From NCBI GenBank assembly GCA_944327225.1, contig CALVGZ010000006.1, positions 1-64,000 of the forward strand: a stretch of DNA of 64,000 bases, in the 5' to 3' direction. Each line of letters begins with the position of its first letter. The stretch's first letter is position 1. This DNA is from Candidatus Gastranaerophilales bacterium. GTDB taxonomy: Bacteria > Cyanobacteriota > Vampirovibrionia > Gastranaerophilales > Gastranaerophilaceae. Below, one piece after another: positions 1-9,027 of this stretch. The notes below the pieces were generated by a model, which did no database searches, was not told the DNA's origin, and saw only the letters and a program-made list of their open reading frames with translations. The position numbers and the translations under genes were made by a program.

Positions 1-3000
1 CAGATGGTACAAGAATAACAATTGTCGGAGAAGAACAAGTAACAGGTACCGAGCACAAAGATGACGCAACACAAGGCGGCAGCACTACAGATGGTACAAG
101 AATAACAATTGTCGGAGAAGAACAAGTAACAGGTACCGAGCACAAAGATGACGCAACACAAGGCAGCGATAAAACAGATCAAACAACATACACTTCCACA
201 GAAGAATTATTTGAAAGTTCAGGACTAAACGGAGACATAGCAGCTGACAGAGTAAAAGCCGAAGAAGGAACCGGAACATACGTATTTACAACTGACAGCT
301 GGAGCAATAGCAAAGGAGATAATCTCGATTGCGAATCAAGAATTATGAGAAATCTATACGGGGTAAGTTACTCAGACCCACAATATAAAGGATGCTATGA
401 AGCACTATCAATGTTGAATGGATACGGAGGAAACACACCTGCAAATGCAAGATTTGAAGTATATTCACTGGAAGATTTACAAACAGCAGCAGCATTACTT
501 AAAGATGGCAAATCAATCGACGAAATAAAAGCAGAAATTAATCCTCTTAGTGAAAAATCAATAAAAGAAACAGAAGAAACGACAAGTGAAGAAACCCAAC
601 AAACGCAAATACCCGCCGAATACCTAACAGAATTGAATGAACGTCTTAAAGAATTAAGCGAAACATTAGATGGTAATAACGGTACAGACTCAGACGGATT
701 AAAAGATTTAGTAGGAAACCTGGCTTTACCTAAAACAGACAAAGTTTCAGTGAGTGCGGCACTTCAAGCAGCATACTACTTAACAGGCGGAAATAGTGAG
801 ACATTAACTAATCTGCTTAGCAAAGATTTGCTCACAAGAGACGAGCTGGCTGAAATAGCAGAAAATTATAAAAGAGATGAAAATTATGAACTCCAAGCAG
901 GTGATATTGTATTTAGAACAGGTGCTGACGGTACATTGCTTCCTGCAACGGTATATGGGTATGACGAAAGTGGTAATTTACTTGTTGTACAAGGTGGTCA
1001 AACAACTGGCAACGGAACGCCAAACGGCATATATATAAGATCTGTTGAAGATGATAAAATTGAATACGTCATTCCCTGCGGTCAAGAAGCAATAAATGCC
1101 GCTGCTGAGACAACAAGTGAAGCAGGAGCATCGGATGGAGCAAGTGAAGCAGGAGCATCGGATGGAGCAAGTGAAGCAGGAGCATCAGATGGAGCAAGTG
1201 AAGCAGAAACATCGGATGGAGCAGGTGAAGCAGGAGCATCGGATGGAGCAAGTGGAGCAGAAACATCGGATGGAGCAAGTGAAGCAGAAACATCGGATGG
1301 AGCAGGTGAAGCAGGAGCATCGGATGGAGCAAGTGGAGCAGAAACATCGGATGGAGCAAGTGAAGCAGAAACACCGGATGGAACAAGTGAAATTACCTCA
1401 GAAGAGCTTAAAAGACTAAATGAGCAATATGAAGATAGATTGAATGAAATCGGCTTAAACTCACCAATTTCTGCAGGCATGGTAGCAGAAGACGGAACAA
1501 CCACTTGCACTTTAGAAGATGGAGCGAGTGTTGTAATTAATCAGGATGGCAGTGTTCAAAGTGCTGTTTCTAAAAACGGTATCACACTAATTGAAGGCGG
1601 CAATGAAATTCCGTATGCAATTGCAGCACAAAATAAAATTGATGAACTTGGAATCAACCAAGAAGATATCACGATAGATAACGATAATGGCACAATAAGC
1701 TTTAATTATGAAATAAATGATAATGTATTAAATTATATATACAAAAATAGCGAAAACGGATACATCATAACTTCTGATTTAACAAATGGAACCATGAAAA
1801 TTACAGAAGAATATTCTAATGGCGAAGAAGACCCGATAGCTGAAGTAATAGAAACATACTCGGACTCATCCAAAACAACCTTAAAGAGCTTATCGGTAAA
1901 TGGTAATCCCTCTGCACTATCAGAAGAAGCACAAAATGCAATCGAAGAATTTTACAATAATCACAATGGTATTCTTGAAGAACATGGCATTGACAGAGAT
2001 CAAATAACTAAAATATCCATGGAAGAATCCGATGGCACAAAAAGCTATACACTAAAATTAGAAAATGGAAATGTGATTTCTATCAGTAATAATACAGTAA
2101 TAATGTATGGCCGTGAGCAAGATACAACTTCTGGATATGATAACAAAGTTATAGAAACATATACTTCTGATGGAAATTTATCAAGTATTGAAATAAACGG
2201 CAATCCAGACGGATTATTATCAGAAAAAGCAGAAGAACTGTATAGCGAATTCAATAACTATAAAGTAGAACTATCCAACATAGGCATTGATTTTGAAGAA
2301 ATATCACTATCAGCAATAAATATAAATGATGACTCAACAACCACTTACACATTGGAAGATGGAGCGAGTGTTGTAATTAATCAGGATGGCAGTATTCAAA
2401 GTGCTGTTTCTAAAGACGGTATCACACTTGTTGAAGACGGTAATAATAAAATACAAGCAATTGCAGCACAAAAATTAATAAATGACTTAGGAATTGAAAT
2501 ACAGGATTTAGAACAAAATACTGACAGCTCAATAAGATTTACCGATACAGAAGGAAATCAATATGAATACTATATGTATGGGGATTCTCACTATAAAGCC
2601 AACATAATATATAAAGACGGAACTATGGAAAAAATCACAGGAGATAGCGAAGAAAATAAAGTTATAAATCGTTATGGAAGTGATGGCAGTTTTACTGAAC
2701 GAGAAGAGACGGAAGGATATAGCATTGAAGGCCTTACGAAAACCACAAACAATGACGGTAGCTTCTCTTATACAGGCGAACTTGAAAACGGCACAAAAGT
2801 AACGACAGAATACGATAAAGAAGGAACATTACTTAGAGAAACCACGCAATTTGCAGACAAAACCGTAATAACCGAATATGATTCAGAAGGTAACATAAAA
2901 TATGAAACAACAACAGATAACAACGGAAATACGACATATACAAATATAAATAATGAATATTTTACAGACTATGTGATAAAGAATATAACAGATCTGTGTA

Positions 3001-3533
3001 ATAGCTATGCAGAAACAACAACTCCTGAAAATTTAAATGCATTTAGATCATATTTGGCACTTGACTCGTTTTATGATGAAACACAAAGCGTCTGCCAAAA
3101 TATAAAATCGTATACAATAACACCAGATCAAGGAATTATTTTAAATTTAAAAGACGGCACGGTAATAGAGTATGGTGCAACAGAATATTACAATATAGAA
3201 GGTGGATATCAAGTTCCATATTACAGATACAGTGATTCAAGTAAAGGTGTAACGCAAATAAAAACAGAAGGAAATAATGCAGTATGTAGTATAACCAGTC
3301 CTGATGAGGGTGAAACTGGAACTACGTATACCAACTTAGAATCTAGTAACGGAATTGGAGATTTCATTAGATTAGAATTAAGCAAAATAGGACTAGATGA
3401 CGACAGAATCACGAAGATAGCGGGTGATCTTAATGAATTTGGATACAAAAACATTAATTCTATAACAATATTAGATAATGGCTCGGTAAAATACACAACA
3501 AATAACGGAATCAGCTACACCATAGATTTTTAA
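1..3533 (+). CDS. Giant repeat-built acidic protein, 5' end outside the window
   Basis: The reading frame is open from base 3 and enters the window inside a 29-residue tandem repeat, so the first ATG (345) is internal and the N-terminus is missing. After the repeats comes a region with GDNLDCESRIMRNLYGVSYS, then an acidic linker of ten 9-residue repeats (1122-1391). The remainder is built from modules that start with a helix of the type LxELGI..(E/D)I and continue as strands such as DGT..YTLEDG. Near the end are strings like TEYDKEGTLLRE and TEYDSEGNIKYE that recall YD/RHS-type beta repeats. There is no transmembrane segment in the visible part. A surface or secreted role is inferred from composition and repeats only; I recognise no named family. 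Confidence 0.85.
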   Translation, partial: DGTRITIVGEEQVTGTEHKDDATQGGSTTDGTRITIVGEEQVTGTEHKDDATQGSDKTDQTTYTSTEELFESSGLNGDIAADRVKAEEGTGTYVFTTDSWSNSKGDNLDCESRIMRNLYGVSYSDPQYKGCYEALSMLNGYGGNTPANARFEVYSLEDLQTAAALLKDGKSIDEIKAEINPLSEKSIKETEETTSEETQQTQIPAEYLTELNERLKELSETLDGNNGTDSDGLKDLVGNLALPKTDKVSVSAALQAAYYLTGGNSETLTNLLSKDLLTRDELAEIAENYKRDENYELQAGDIVFRTGADGTLLPATVYGYDESGNLLVVQGGQTTGNGTPNGIYIRSVEDDKIEYVIPCGQEAINAAAETTSEAGASDGASEAGASDGASEAGASDGASEAETSDGAGEAGASDGASGAETSDGASEAETSDGAGEAGASDGASGAETSDGASEAETPDGTSEITSEELKRLNEQYEDRLNEIGLNSPISAGMVAEDGTTTCTLEDGASVVINQDGSVQSAVSKNGITLIEGGNEIPYAIAAQNKIDELGINQEDITIDNDNGTISFNYEINDNVLNYIYKNSENGYIITSDLTNGTMKITEEYSNGEEDPIAEVIETYSDSSKTTLKSLSVNGNPSALSEEAQNAIEEFYNNHNGILEEHGIDRDQITKISMEESDGTKSYTLKLENGNVISISNNTVIMYGREQDTTSGYDNKVIETYTSDGNLSSIEINGNPDGLLSEKAEELYSEFNNYKVELSNIGIDFEEISLSAININDDSTTTYTLEDGASVVINQDGSIQSAVSKDGITLVEDGNNKIQAIAAQKLINDLGIEIQDLEQNTDSSIRFTDTEGNQYEYYMYGDSHYKANIIYKDGTMEKITGDSEENKVINRYGSDGSFTEREETEGYSIEGLTKTTNNDGSFSYTGELENGTKVTTEYDKEGTLLRETTQFADKTVITEYDSEGNIKYETTTDNNGNTTYTNINNEYFTDYVIKNITDLCNSYAETTTPENLNAFRSYLALDSFYDETQSVCQNIKSYTITPDQGIILNLKDGTVIEYGATEYYNIEGGYQVPYYRYSDSSKGVTQIKTEGNNAVCSITSPDEGETGTTYTNLESSNGIGDFIRLELSKIGLDDDRITKIAGDLNEFGYKNINSITILDNGSVKYTTNNGISYTIDF
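3..164 (+). repeat. 87-bp in-frame tandem repeat, about 1.9 copies visible
   Basis: The unit starting GATGGTACAAGAATAACAAT at base 3 recurs identically at base 90. The 87-bp period encodes 29 residues (DGTRITIVGEEQVTG... ending GGSTT). The second copy diverges after about base 164. The array probably continues to the left of the window. Confidence 0.95.
1122..1391 (+). repeat. 27-bp in-frame tandem repeat, ten copies
   Basis: Ten units of 27 bp encode variants of AGASDGASE, including AETSDGASE, AETSDGAGE, AGASDGASG and a final AETPDGTSE. Units 4-6 and 7-9 have the same order of variants, which suggests that a three-unit block was duplicated. The result is a flexible acidic linker. Confidence 0.95.
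1497..1600 (+). repeat. Internal duplication, copy 1
   Basis: This block is almost identical to 2337-2440, exactly 840 bases (280 codons) downstream. It encodes LEDGASVVINQDGSVQSAVS. The DNA similarity is much higher than between the other modules of the protein, so the copying was recent or is maintained by gene conversion. Confidence 0.9.
2337..2440 (+). repeat. Internal duplication, copy 2
   Basis: Second copy of the block at 1497-1600, encoding LEDGASVVINQDGSIQSAVS. Only scattered substitutions separate the two copies. Confidence 0.9.
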
Positions 3534-3668
3534 AAAAATTAAACAGAAAATTTTCAACATATTGAAATCATACAAACTAGCTAGTCAATAGTAGAACTAA
3601 ACAAAATGTATAGTATATGTAACAATTTAGTAACAAATTTGCATTAATAATCATTTATATGTAATAAT

Positions 3669-3702
3669 CAAGAAAGTTAATAGTCTAACCATTCCTTTCT
3701 TG
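3669..3702 (+). other. Hairpin upstream of a terminator, possible small RNA
   Basis: CAAGAAAG at 3669-3676 pairs with CTTTCTTG at 3695-3702. A terminator hairpin follows 4 bases later. The two hairpins could be the 3' end of the upstream mRNA or a short separate RNA; TTGCAT near 3640 and AT-rich sequence downstream could serve as a promoter but are weak. Confidence 0.35.
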
Positions 3703-3706
3703 ACTT

Positions 3707-3735
3707 ATGCGGTTTAAAAACCGCATTTATTTTTG
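3707..3735 (+). terminator. Rho-independent terminator
   Basis: ATGCGGTTTAAAAACCGCAT forms a perfect hairpin at 3707-3726, followed by TTATTTTT. It separates the giant repeat protein from the WG-repeat gene. Confidence 0.8.
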
Positions 3736-3761
3736 GCAAAAATTTAAATTTATGATACAAT
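3733..3761 (+). promoter_or_regulatory. Promoter of the WG-repeat gene, leaderless type
   Basis: TTGGCA at 3733-3738, a 17-base spacer and TACAAT at 3756-3761. Exactly 6 bases separate the -10 box from the ATG at 3768, so transcription should start at or next to the start codon. No ribosome-binding site is present. Confidence 0.65.
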
Positions 3762-3767
3762 CTTGAC

Positions 3768-4412
3768 ATGAAAAGAATCATAGAAAAAACTACCAAAACA
3801 CTTGTATGTTTAATATGCGTTTTAATTTCACTGGAACTCCTATTAAGCATATATTCGCTAAATTTTCTAATTCCAACAAAAAACGCAAAAAGTTACGGAT
3901 ATGTCGACAAAAAAACGAAAGAAGTCATCATTCCTCTTAATAAATATAATTCCAGAGCAAAAGCACAATTATCTCTGCCGTTAGAGTTAATAATTGTAAA
4001 GATTAATAACAAAAACCTTATAAAATCTTTCGACAGAAAAACTGGGAAATTCGGATATGTAGACAATAACAACAATATAATAATAGAACACAAATATACA
4101 AAAGCAGAACCCTTCCGAGGAGAAAATGCGATTGTTGCAACAATTATAAACGGAAAAGAAAAATACGGCATGATTAACACAAAGGGCGAATGGATAATAA
4201 AACCGATTTATGATTATCTATGTCCGTTTTCAAACTATTACATAAAAGCATGTATAGATAGCGAACACTGTGGAGTAATCGATAGGTACGGTAGTAATAT
4301 AACCTTAATGACATATAATACAAAACGTCTACACTGCAAAAATGACAATTGCAGGATAAAATTTTGCCAAATTGGAAGAGAAAATGACGTATCTTGCAAT
4401 TATTTTTTATGA
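3768..4412 (+). CDS. Exported or membrane-anchored WG-repeat protein
   Basis: The N-terminus is basic and then strongly hydrophobic (LVCLICVLISLELLLSIYSL, about residues 12-31), as in a signal anchor or signal peptide. Three WG-type beta repeats follow: KFGYVDNNNNIIIEHKY, KYGMINTKGEWIIKPIYD and HCGVIDRYGSNI. The C-terminal 35 residues are rich in cysteine and asparagine. WG repeats are usually structural or binding modules, and no enzymatic role is implied. The gene lies just upstream of panD but has its own promoter, so shared function is not implied. Confidence 0.75.
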   Translation: MKRIIEKTTKTLVCLICVLISLELLLSIYSLNFLIPTKNAKSYGYVDKKTKEVIIPLNKYNSRAKAQLSLPLELIIVKINNKNLIKSFDRKTGKFGYVDNNNNIIIEHKYTKAEPFRGENAIVATIINGKEKYGMINTKGEWIIKPIYDYLCPFSNYYIKACIDSEHCGVIDRYGSNITLMTYNTKRLHCKNDNCRIKFCQIGRENDVSCNYFL

Positions 4413-4418
4413 TAAAAT
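4413..4418 (+). promoter_or_regulatory. -10 box of panD, leaderless type
   Basis: TAAAAT at 4413-4418 lies exactly 6 bases before the panD ATG, and there is no ribosome-binding site. I see no good -35 box at standard spacing, so this one is weaker than the others. Confidence 0.45.
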
Positions 4419-4424
4419 AGTTTT

Positions 4425-4784
4425 ATGTTAAGCGAATTTTTATACGGCAAAATACATAGAGCAACCGTAACCGAAGCAAATCTTGAATATGTCGGTTCTA
4501 TTACCATAGATAAAGCATTACTTGAAGCATCAGGAATTAAAAAAAATCAAAAAGTTGAAATTTTAAATATTAATAATGGCGAACGTTTTTCGACTTATGT
4601 TATAGAAGGAAAAGAAAACTCCGGAATTATTTGCTTAAATGGTGCAGCGGCAAGAAAAGCACAAGTAAAAGACAAAATAATTATTGTGGCTTATGCACTT
4701 TTAAATGAAAAGGAACAAGAAACTTTTACTCCTAAAATTGCACATGTAGACGCAAACAATAAACTTATAAACTTAAATGATTAA
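4425..4784 (+). CDS. panD: Aspartate 1-decarboxylase proenzyme
   Basis: Converts L-aspartate to beta-alanine for pantothenate and coenzyme A. The 119-residue length is normal for the family. The self-cleavage site is visible as Gly-Ser in EYVGSITID near residues 23-27; cleavage leaves a pyruvoyl group on the serine. The conserved NGAAAR segment is also present. The next gene starts 8 bases before this one ends, so they are probably cotranscribed. No other pantothenate gene is in the window. Confidence 0.95.
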   Translation: MLSEFLYGKIHRATVTEANLEYVGSITIDKALLEASGIKKNQKVEILNINNGERFSTYVIEGKENSGIICLNGAAARKAQVKDKIIIVAYALLNEKEQETFTPKIAHVDANNKLINLND

Positions 4785-5211
4785 GAAAATTGAAGACAAT
4801 AATATAATCTATGCTAAAATTATAAAAGCGAGTAATAATTATGCCGGTTCAGAATTTTTTACGGACAATAATGATGAACTTCAATTTGGAGTGATAAACA
4901 GAGAAAAAGATTACAAGACCGGGGCTCATTATCACAACCATATAAAAAATAAAAGTAAAAAAATCGATGAAATATTAATAATTTTAAATGGTTCTATTAG
5001 AGTGGATTTTTATAATGATAAGGGTACTTATATAAAAAGTACTATATTAAATACTAACGACACAATAATAATCTACAAAGGCGGACATAACATAACTTAT
5101 CTTGAAAATTCAAAATTATACGCTATAAAACCGGGAAATTATGATAAAACCACCGATAAAACAAGGATAATCGGAGCAAACAATTTGGATTTAATAATTG
5201 AAGAAGACTAA
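4777..5211 (+). CDS. Small cupin-fold protein
   Basis: A 144-residue protein with one conserved beta-barrel (cupin) domain. The metal-binding signature is seen as [20 protein letters not shown], with HxxH and a following glutamate, then [13 protein letters not shown] second half with [20 protein letters not shown] supplies the third histidine. Similar single-domain cupins occur in nucleotide-sugar and polysaccharide gene sets, but nothing around it fixes a substrate. It overlaps panD by 8 bases at its start and its last 4 bases overlap the convergent pentapeptide gene. Confidence 0.7.
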   Translation: MIKKIEDNNIIYAKIIKASNNYAGSEFFTDNNDELQFGVINREKDYKTGAHYHNHIKNKSKKIDEILIILNGSIRVDFYNDKGTYIKSTILNTNDTIIIYKGGHNITYLENSKLYAIKPGNYDKTTDKTRIIGANNLDLIIEED

Positions 5212-5732
5212 TAATTTTCCGCTTTACCTTCTTCATCTTCCCTTAAAGAAGATAAATCATAATTGTAAGTACAATCAAAATCTTCAGGTAATTTTTCTGT
5301 ATCCGGCCAAACGGTGCTTTCGTCAAATCTACAGGACTCCAGGTTTTCACTTGTGGAAAAATCACTATCAGATAAATCCGCTTCCGACAAATTACATCCT
5401 GCCATATCCGCATCAGAAAAATTGCAATAACTAACAGTTGCATAATTAAATCCGGTACCATTCAATATAGCACCCGAAAAATTACACTCCGTCAAAACAG
5501 CTCTCGAAAAATCAACACTTGTAAGATCGCAATCAGTAAAATCAACATTCGTGAGGTTTGATTCTTGAAAAGTCGAACCCGAAAAATCAATATTGGTAAA
5601 ATTTGCATTTTCCAGAATAGCTCTTGTAAAATCACCTTCTGAAATTTCAATATCAGACTCTTTAGAATGAACATTAGCAAAAGAATCATAATTATTTAAA
5701 ATCATTTCGACTAAATTTTCCGTTGTTTGCAT
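5208..5732 (-). CDS. Pentapeptide-repeat protein
   Basis: Residues about 30-135 are repeats of the A(D/N)Lxx type, for example ANFTNIDFSGSTF, SNLTNVDFTDCDL and CNLSEADLSDSDF. These fold into a right-handed quadrilateral beta helix. The N-terminal 30 residues look helical and the C-terminus is acidic and without repeats. A good ribosome-binding site (AAAGGA) precedes the ATG. Pentapeptide proteins range from DNA mimics to scaffolds, and sequence alone does not tell which. It follows two response regulator genes in the same direction with only 14 bases between, so it is probably in their operon. Confidence 0.85.
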   Translation of the reverse strand: MQTTENLVEMILNNYDSFANVHSKESDIEISEGDFTRAILENANFTNIDFSGSTFQESNLTNVDFTDCDLTSVDFSRAVLTECNFSGAILNGTGFNYATVSYCNFSDADMAGCNLSEADLSDSDFSTSENLESCRFDESTVWPDTEKLPEDFDCTYNYDLSSLREDEEGKAENY

Positions 5733-5746
5733 TATTATATCCTTTA

Positions 5747-6367
5747 TTAAATAATTCCTGTTTGCTGAGCAAGTAAAACAGCCTGAACTCTGTTATCTAC
5801 ATTTAATTTTTTATAAATACTATTCAAATGAGTTTTTATAGTAACTTCTCTTACAAATAATATTTCTGCAATTTGTGCATTTGATTTTCCTTTAGCTACA
5901 AAGGACAATATTTCTTTTTCTCTTGTCGTAAGCGGTGAAATTTCATCACCTTTAACAAATGGCAAAGGTTTATGCTGCATTATGTCTTTATTCCACGATG
6001 AGCGTCTTAATAACGCTTCAATTCTTGCAAGTAAATTCGGAAGAACAAATGGCTTAGTTATATAATCATCTGCACCAAACTTTAGGCCGGAAATTTGTTT
6101 ATTGGCATCTGTTACAGATGTTAGCATAATAATAGGAATTCTAGATAATTTTTCATTCGAACGAATTGCTTTTAAAGTTTCCCAACCATCCAAATTTGGC
6201 ATAACAACATCTAGCAATATCAAATCAAAATTGTTATTTTCATCCAATATTTTAAGTCCGACAAGTCCATCATGAGCCGTCTGTACTTCATAACCATACA
6301 TCGGAAGAGCATCTTCCATTAGTTTTGAATTATCGTCTATAATTAATATTTTTGCTAAAGAGGTCAT
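5747..6367 (-). CDS. NarL/FixJ-type response regulator
   Basis: An N-terminal receiver domain (about residues 1-120) has the acidic pair IIDD, the phospho-acceptor in LILLDVVMP and the conserved lysine in DDYITKPF. A C-terminal LuxR-type helix-turn-helix follows (LTTREKEILSFVAKGKSNAQ). The receiver tail resembles that of OmpR-class regulators more than typical NarL ones. The start is 7 bases after the end of the preceding regulator gene, with TAGGA as a weak ribosome-binding site. No cognate kinase is adjacent. Confidence 0.9.
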   Translation of the reverse strand: MTSLAKILIIDDNSKLMEDALPMYGYEVQTAHDGLVGLKILDENNNFDLILLDVVMPNLDGWETLKAIRSNEKLSRIPIIMLTSVTDANKQISGLKFGADDYITKPFVLPNLLARIEALLRRSSWNKDIMQHKPLPFVKGDEISPLTTREKEILSFVAKGKSNAQIAEILFVREVTIKTHLNSIYKKLNVDNRVQAVLLAQQTGII

Positions 6368-6373
6368 AAAATC

Positions 6374-7033
6374 CTACACTATAATATTTTCCCTAATCGC
6401 TTTTATTGCAGCTTGCGTCCTATCTTCAACTCCTAACTTTTGCAATATTGAACATACGTGAACTTTTGTTGTATTGATTGAAATTGATAAGTTTCTTGCA
6501 ATCTGCTGATTTGAAAATCCGCTCGATAATAATATTAACACTCTTTTTTCTTGCTGAGTCAAATTGTAACAATCCTTAACCTGAATTGTGTTATCCTTTA
6601 AGATACTATTTGAGGTTTTCTGCATTACAAATTCGGAAACCGAAGAATCAAAATACATTGAACCATTTAATACATCATTTATAACGCTTGCTAATTTATC
6701 AGGTTTAATATCTTTTGTACAGTAAGCATTAATTCCCGCTTCAAGACAAGATTGAACTTCGTCTTTTTCGCAATGCGAAGTAAGAATAATAATTTTTACA
6801 TCTTTATTCTTTTCTCGAATTTTCTTTGTAGCTTCAACCCCGTCAACATTGGGTAAACCTAAATCCATCAATATTAAATCAATTTTTTCACAATCAAGAA
6901 TTTTAAATGCATCCGAAGCATTTTGAGCTTCAAAAATCTCACCGCAAAACTCCATTACCTGCAAAGAAGTCTTAAGAGCAAAAGCAGTAAGAGCATGGTC
7001 TTCAACAATTAGAATGTTTTTCTTATTATCCAT
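6374..7033 (-). CDS. NarL/FixJ-type response regulator
   Basis: A receiver domain with IVEDH, phospho-acceptor DLILMDLGLPNVDG and a switch threonine/serine in IILTSH, joined by a linker to a LuxR-type helix-turn-helix (LTQQEKRVLILLSSGFSNQQ...). It heads the run of two regulators and the pentapeptide protein. The upstream sequence has a -10 box 7 bases from the ATG and no ribosome-binding site, so translation is probably leaderless. Confidence 0.9.
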   Translation of the reverse strand: MDNKKNILIVEDHALTAFALKTSLQVMEFCGEIFEAQNASDAFKILDCEKIDLILMDLGLPNVDGVEATKKIREKNKDVKIIILTSHCEKDEVQSCLEAGINAYCTKDIKPDKLASVINDVLNGSMYFDSSVSEFVMQKTSNSILKDNTIQVKDCYNLTQQEKRVLILLSSGFSNQQIARNLSISINTTKVHVCSILQKLGVEDRTQAAIKAIRENIIV

Positions 7034-7040
7034 AATAAAA

Positions 7041-7070
7041 ATTATAAATTAATTTAACAAAAAATTGCAA
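7041..7070 (-). promoter_or_regulatory. Promoter of the two-regulator operon, leaderless type
   Basis: On the minus strand TTGCAA (7070-7065), an 18-base spacer and TATAAT (7046-7041). Seven bases then separate the -10 box from the ATG at 7033. Confidence 0.6.
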
Positions 7071-7112
7071 TATTTAAAGATTTTTGTTAAGTTTATATTT
7101 GAGGAAAAAATT

Positions 7113-7394
7113 ATGATTACAATAAAAGACGTTGAACATGTGGCAAAATTAGCCAGACTTGAACTTACAGAAAAAGAAAAAGAAATGTTTACACATCAAC
7201 TAGGTGATGTTCTAGAGCATGTCGAGAAAATGAACGAGGTTGACACAACAGACGTTGAACCCATGAATCATCCGATTGATTTTTATAATGTTATGAGAGA
7301 AGACAATAAAATATACGAAAATACAAGAGAAGAACTTATGCAAAATGCACCGGATATTGAAGGTGAATTTTTCAAAGTTCCAAAAATTAATTAA
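7113..7394 (+). CDS. gatC: Asp-tRNA(Asn)/Glu-tRNA(Gln) amidotransferase subunit C
   Basis: The small subunit of GatCAB, which converts misacylated Glu-tRNA(Gln) or Asp-tRNA(Asn) to the correct species. The protein has the family opening [17 protein letters not shown] and the later [10 protein letters not shown] segment. An upstream ATG at 7065 would add 16 residues not typical of the family, while ATG 7113 has GAGG 8 bases before it and gives the usual 93-residue length. gatA and gatB are not next to it. pyrG follows after 8 bases. Confidence 0.93.
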   Translation: MITIKDVEHVAKLARLELTEKEKEMFTHQLGDVLEHVEKMNEVDTTDVEPMNHPIDFYNVMREDNKIYENTREELMQNAPDIEGEFFKVPKIN

Positions 7395-7402
7395 GAGGCG
7401 AA

Positions 7403-9004
7403 ATGACAAAATATATTTTTATAACAGGCGGTGTGGTTAGTTCCTTGGGAAAAGGCATTCTGGCCGCCTCTTTAGGCAGACTTTTAGCCTCAAGAGGATA
7501 TAAAGTATCAATTCAAAAATTTGACCCGTACATAAACGTTGATCCAGGCACGATGAGCCCTTTTCAACATGGAGAAGTTTTTGTGTGTGATGACGGAGCT
7601 GAAACCGATCTTGATTTAGGACATTATGAAAGGTTTATAAATAAAAATTTATCACAAATAAATAATGTGACATCAGGAAGTGTCTATCAAACGGTCATCA
7701 ATAAAGAAAGAAAAGGGGAATATCTAGGTGCAACTGTTCAGATGATACCCCATATAACAGGTGAAATAAAATCCAGAATTATTCAGGCAACCAAAAAAGA
7801 TGAACCCGATATACTTATAGCAGAAATCGGAGGGACAATCGGCGACATAGAAAGTCTTCCTTTTATTGAAGCTATAAGGCAATTCCGCTCGGAAATCGGA
7901 TACGGAAATTCTATGTCAATCCATGTTACATTATTACCTTACTTACCCACCTCTGGAGAATTAAAAACAAAACCTTCTCAACACAGCGTAAATGTTTTAA
8001 GAAGTTATGGAATTCAACCGGAAATGCTGGTATTGAGAACTCAAATTCCCATGGGTAGAAACGAAAAAGATAAACTTGCGTTGTTTTGTTCAGTGAAAAA
8101 AGACTGCGTTATAGAATGTAAAGACATGGATACCATATATGAAGTTCCTTTATACCTTGAAGAACAAGGAATAACAAAAGAAATATTAAATTTCTTAGGA
8201 ATGGAAAATAAAAATCCAGATCTGTCAGACTGGCAAGAAATGATTGAAGCCATAAAACATCCTAAAAAAGAAGCTACAATTGCACTTGTCGGAAAATATA
8301 CAGAATTAAATGACGCATACATATCAGTAGTTGAAAGTTTAAAACACGCAGGATGCAAAAATTCCGCAAAAATAAATATAAAATGGATAGCATCTGAAGA
8401 CATAACAACAGATAAAGAGGCTGCTGAAGTATTATCCGATATTGACGGTATTTTAGTTCCAGGCGGTTTTGGAATCAGAGGCATAGAAGGAAAACTAAAG
8501 GTAATAAAATATGCAAGAGAAAAGAATGTACCATATTTAGGATTGTGCCTCGGTATGCAATGTGCAATTATAGAATTTGCCAGAAACGTTGCACATCTGG
8601 AAGATGCAAACTCAACAGAATTTGACAAAAATACAAAATATAAAGTTGTAGACTTGATGGAGGAGCAAAAAAATATTTTAGGATATGGTGCAACAATGCG
8701 TTTAGGCTCGTACCCATGCAAAATAAAAGAAGGTTCAAAAGCCTATAAAGTTTATAATAATGACTTAATAAACGAAAGGCACAGACACAGATTTGAATTC
8801 AATAATGAATACAAAGAAATATTAGAACAAAAAGGACTTTTAATTTCAGGAACAAGTCCCGACGGACTATTAGCAGAAATTATTGAAATTCCAAAAAACG
8901 ACTGGTTTGTAGCATGCCAATTCCACCCTGAATTTAAATCAAGACCACAAAATCCGCATCCTCTGTTCTTGGGTTTTATAAACGCAGTTTTAAATCAAAA
9001 ATAA
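7403..9004 (+). CDS. pyrG: CTP synthase
   Basis: Makes CTP from UTP, ATP and glutamine. The 533-residue protein has the N-terminal amidoligase domain ([21 protein letters not shown]-loop at the start, [12 protein letters not shown]) and the C-terminal class I glutaminase domain from about residue 290. The glutaminase oxyanion region (VPGGFGIRG), the nucleophile elbow (YLGLCLGMQ, with the cysteine) and the catalytic His-Glu (FHPEF) are all present. The ribosome-binding site is AGAGGCG. The gene is followed directly by a terminator. Confidence 0.98.
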   Translation: MTKYIFITGGVVSSLGKGILAASLGRLLASRGYKVSIQKFDPYINVDPGTMSPFQHGEVFVCDDGAETDLDLGHYERFINKNLSQINNVTSGSVYQTVINKERKGEYLGATVQMIPHITGEIKSRIIQATKKDEPDILIAEIGGTIGDIESLPFIEAIRQFRSEIGYGNSMSIHVTLLPYLPTSGELKTKPSQHSVNVLRSYGIQPEMLVLRTQIPMGRNEKDKLALFCSVKKDCVIECKDMDTIYEVPLYLEEQGITKEILNFLGMENKNPDLSDWQEMIEAIKHPKKEATIALVGKYTELNDAYISVVESLKHAGCKNSAKINIKWIASEDITTDKEAAEVLSDIDGILVPGGFGIRGIEGKLKVIKYAREKNVPYLGLCLGMQCAIIEFARNVAHLEDANSTEFDKNTKYKVVDLMEEQKNILGYGATMRLGSYPCKIKEGSKAYKVYNNDLINERHRHRFEFNNEYKEILEQKGLLISGTSPDGLLAEIIEIPKNDWFVACQFHPEFKSRPQNPHPLFLGFINAVLNQK

Positions 9005-9027
9005 AAAGCCCTCTTTTTGAGGGCTTT
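9005..9027 (+). terminator. Terminator of gatC-pyrG
   Basis: AAAGCCCTC and GAGGGCTTT form a 9-bp stem with a TTTTT loop directly after the pyrG stop codon. The run of U residues after the stem is short. Confidence 0.8.

Noticed and set aside
1122-1391. Short regular repeats as a CRISPR array
   Set aside because: The units are contiguous with no spacers, diverge at codon level and stay in frame, so they are protein repeats.
1069-1510. Open frames of 105-142 codons on both strands across the 27-bp repeats
   Set aside because: A 27-bp repeat without stops opens all frames periodically. The plus frame continuing through 3533 has sensible codon use and flanking sequence; the others are artefacts.
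8041-8721. 226-codon frame antisense to pyrG
   Set aside because: It lies wholly inside a conserved gene, has no ribosome-binding site and shows no family pattern.
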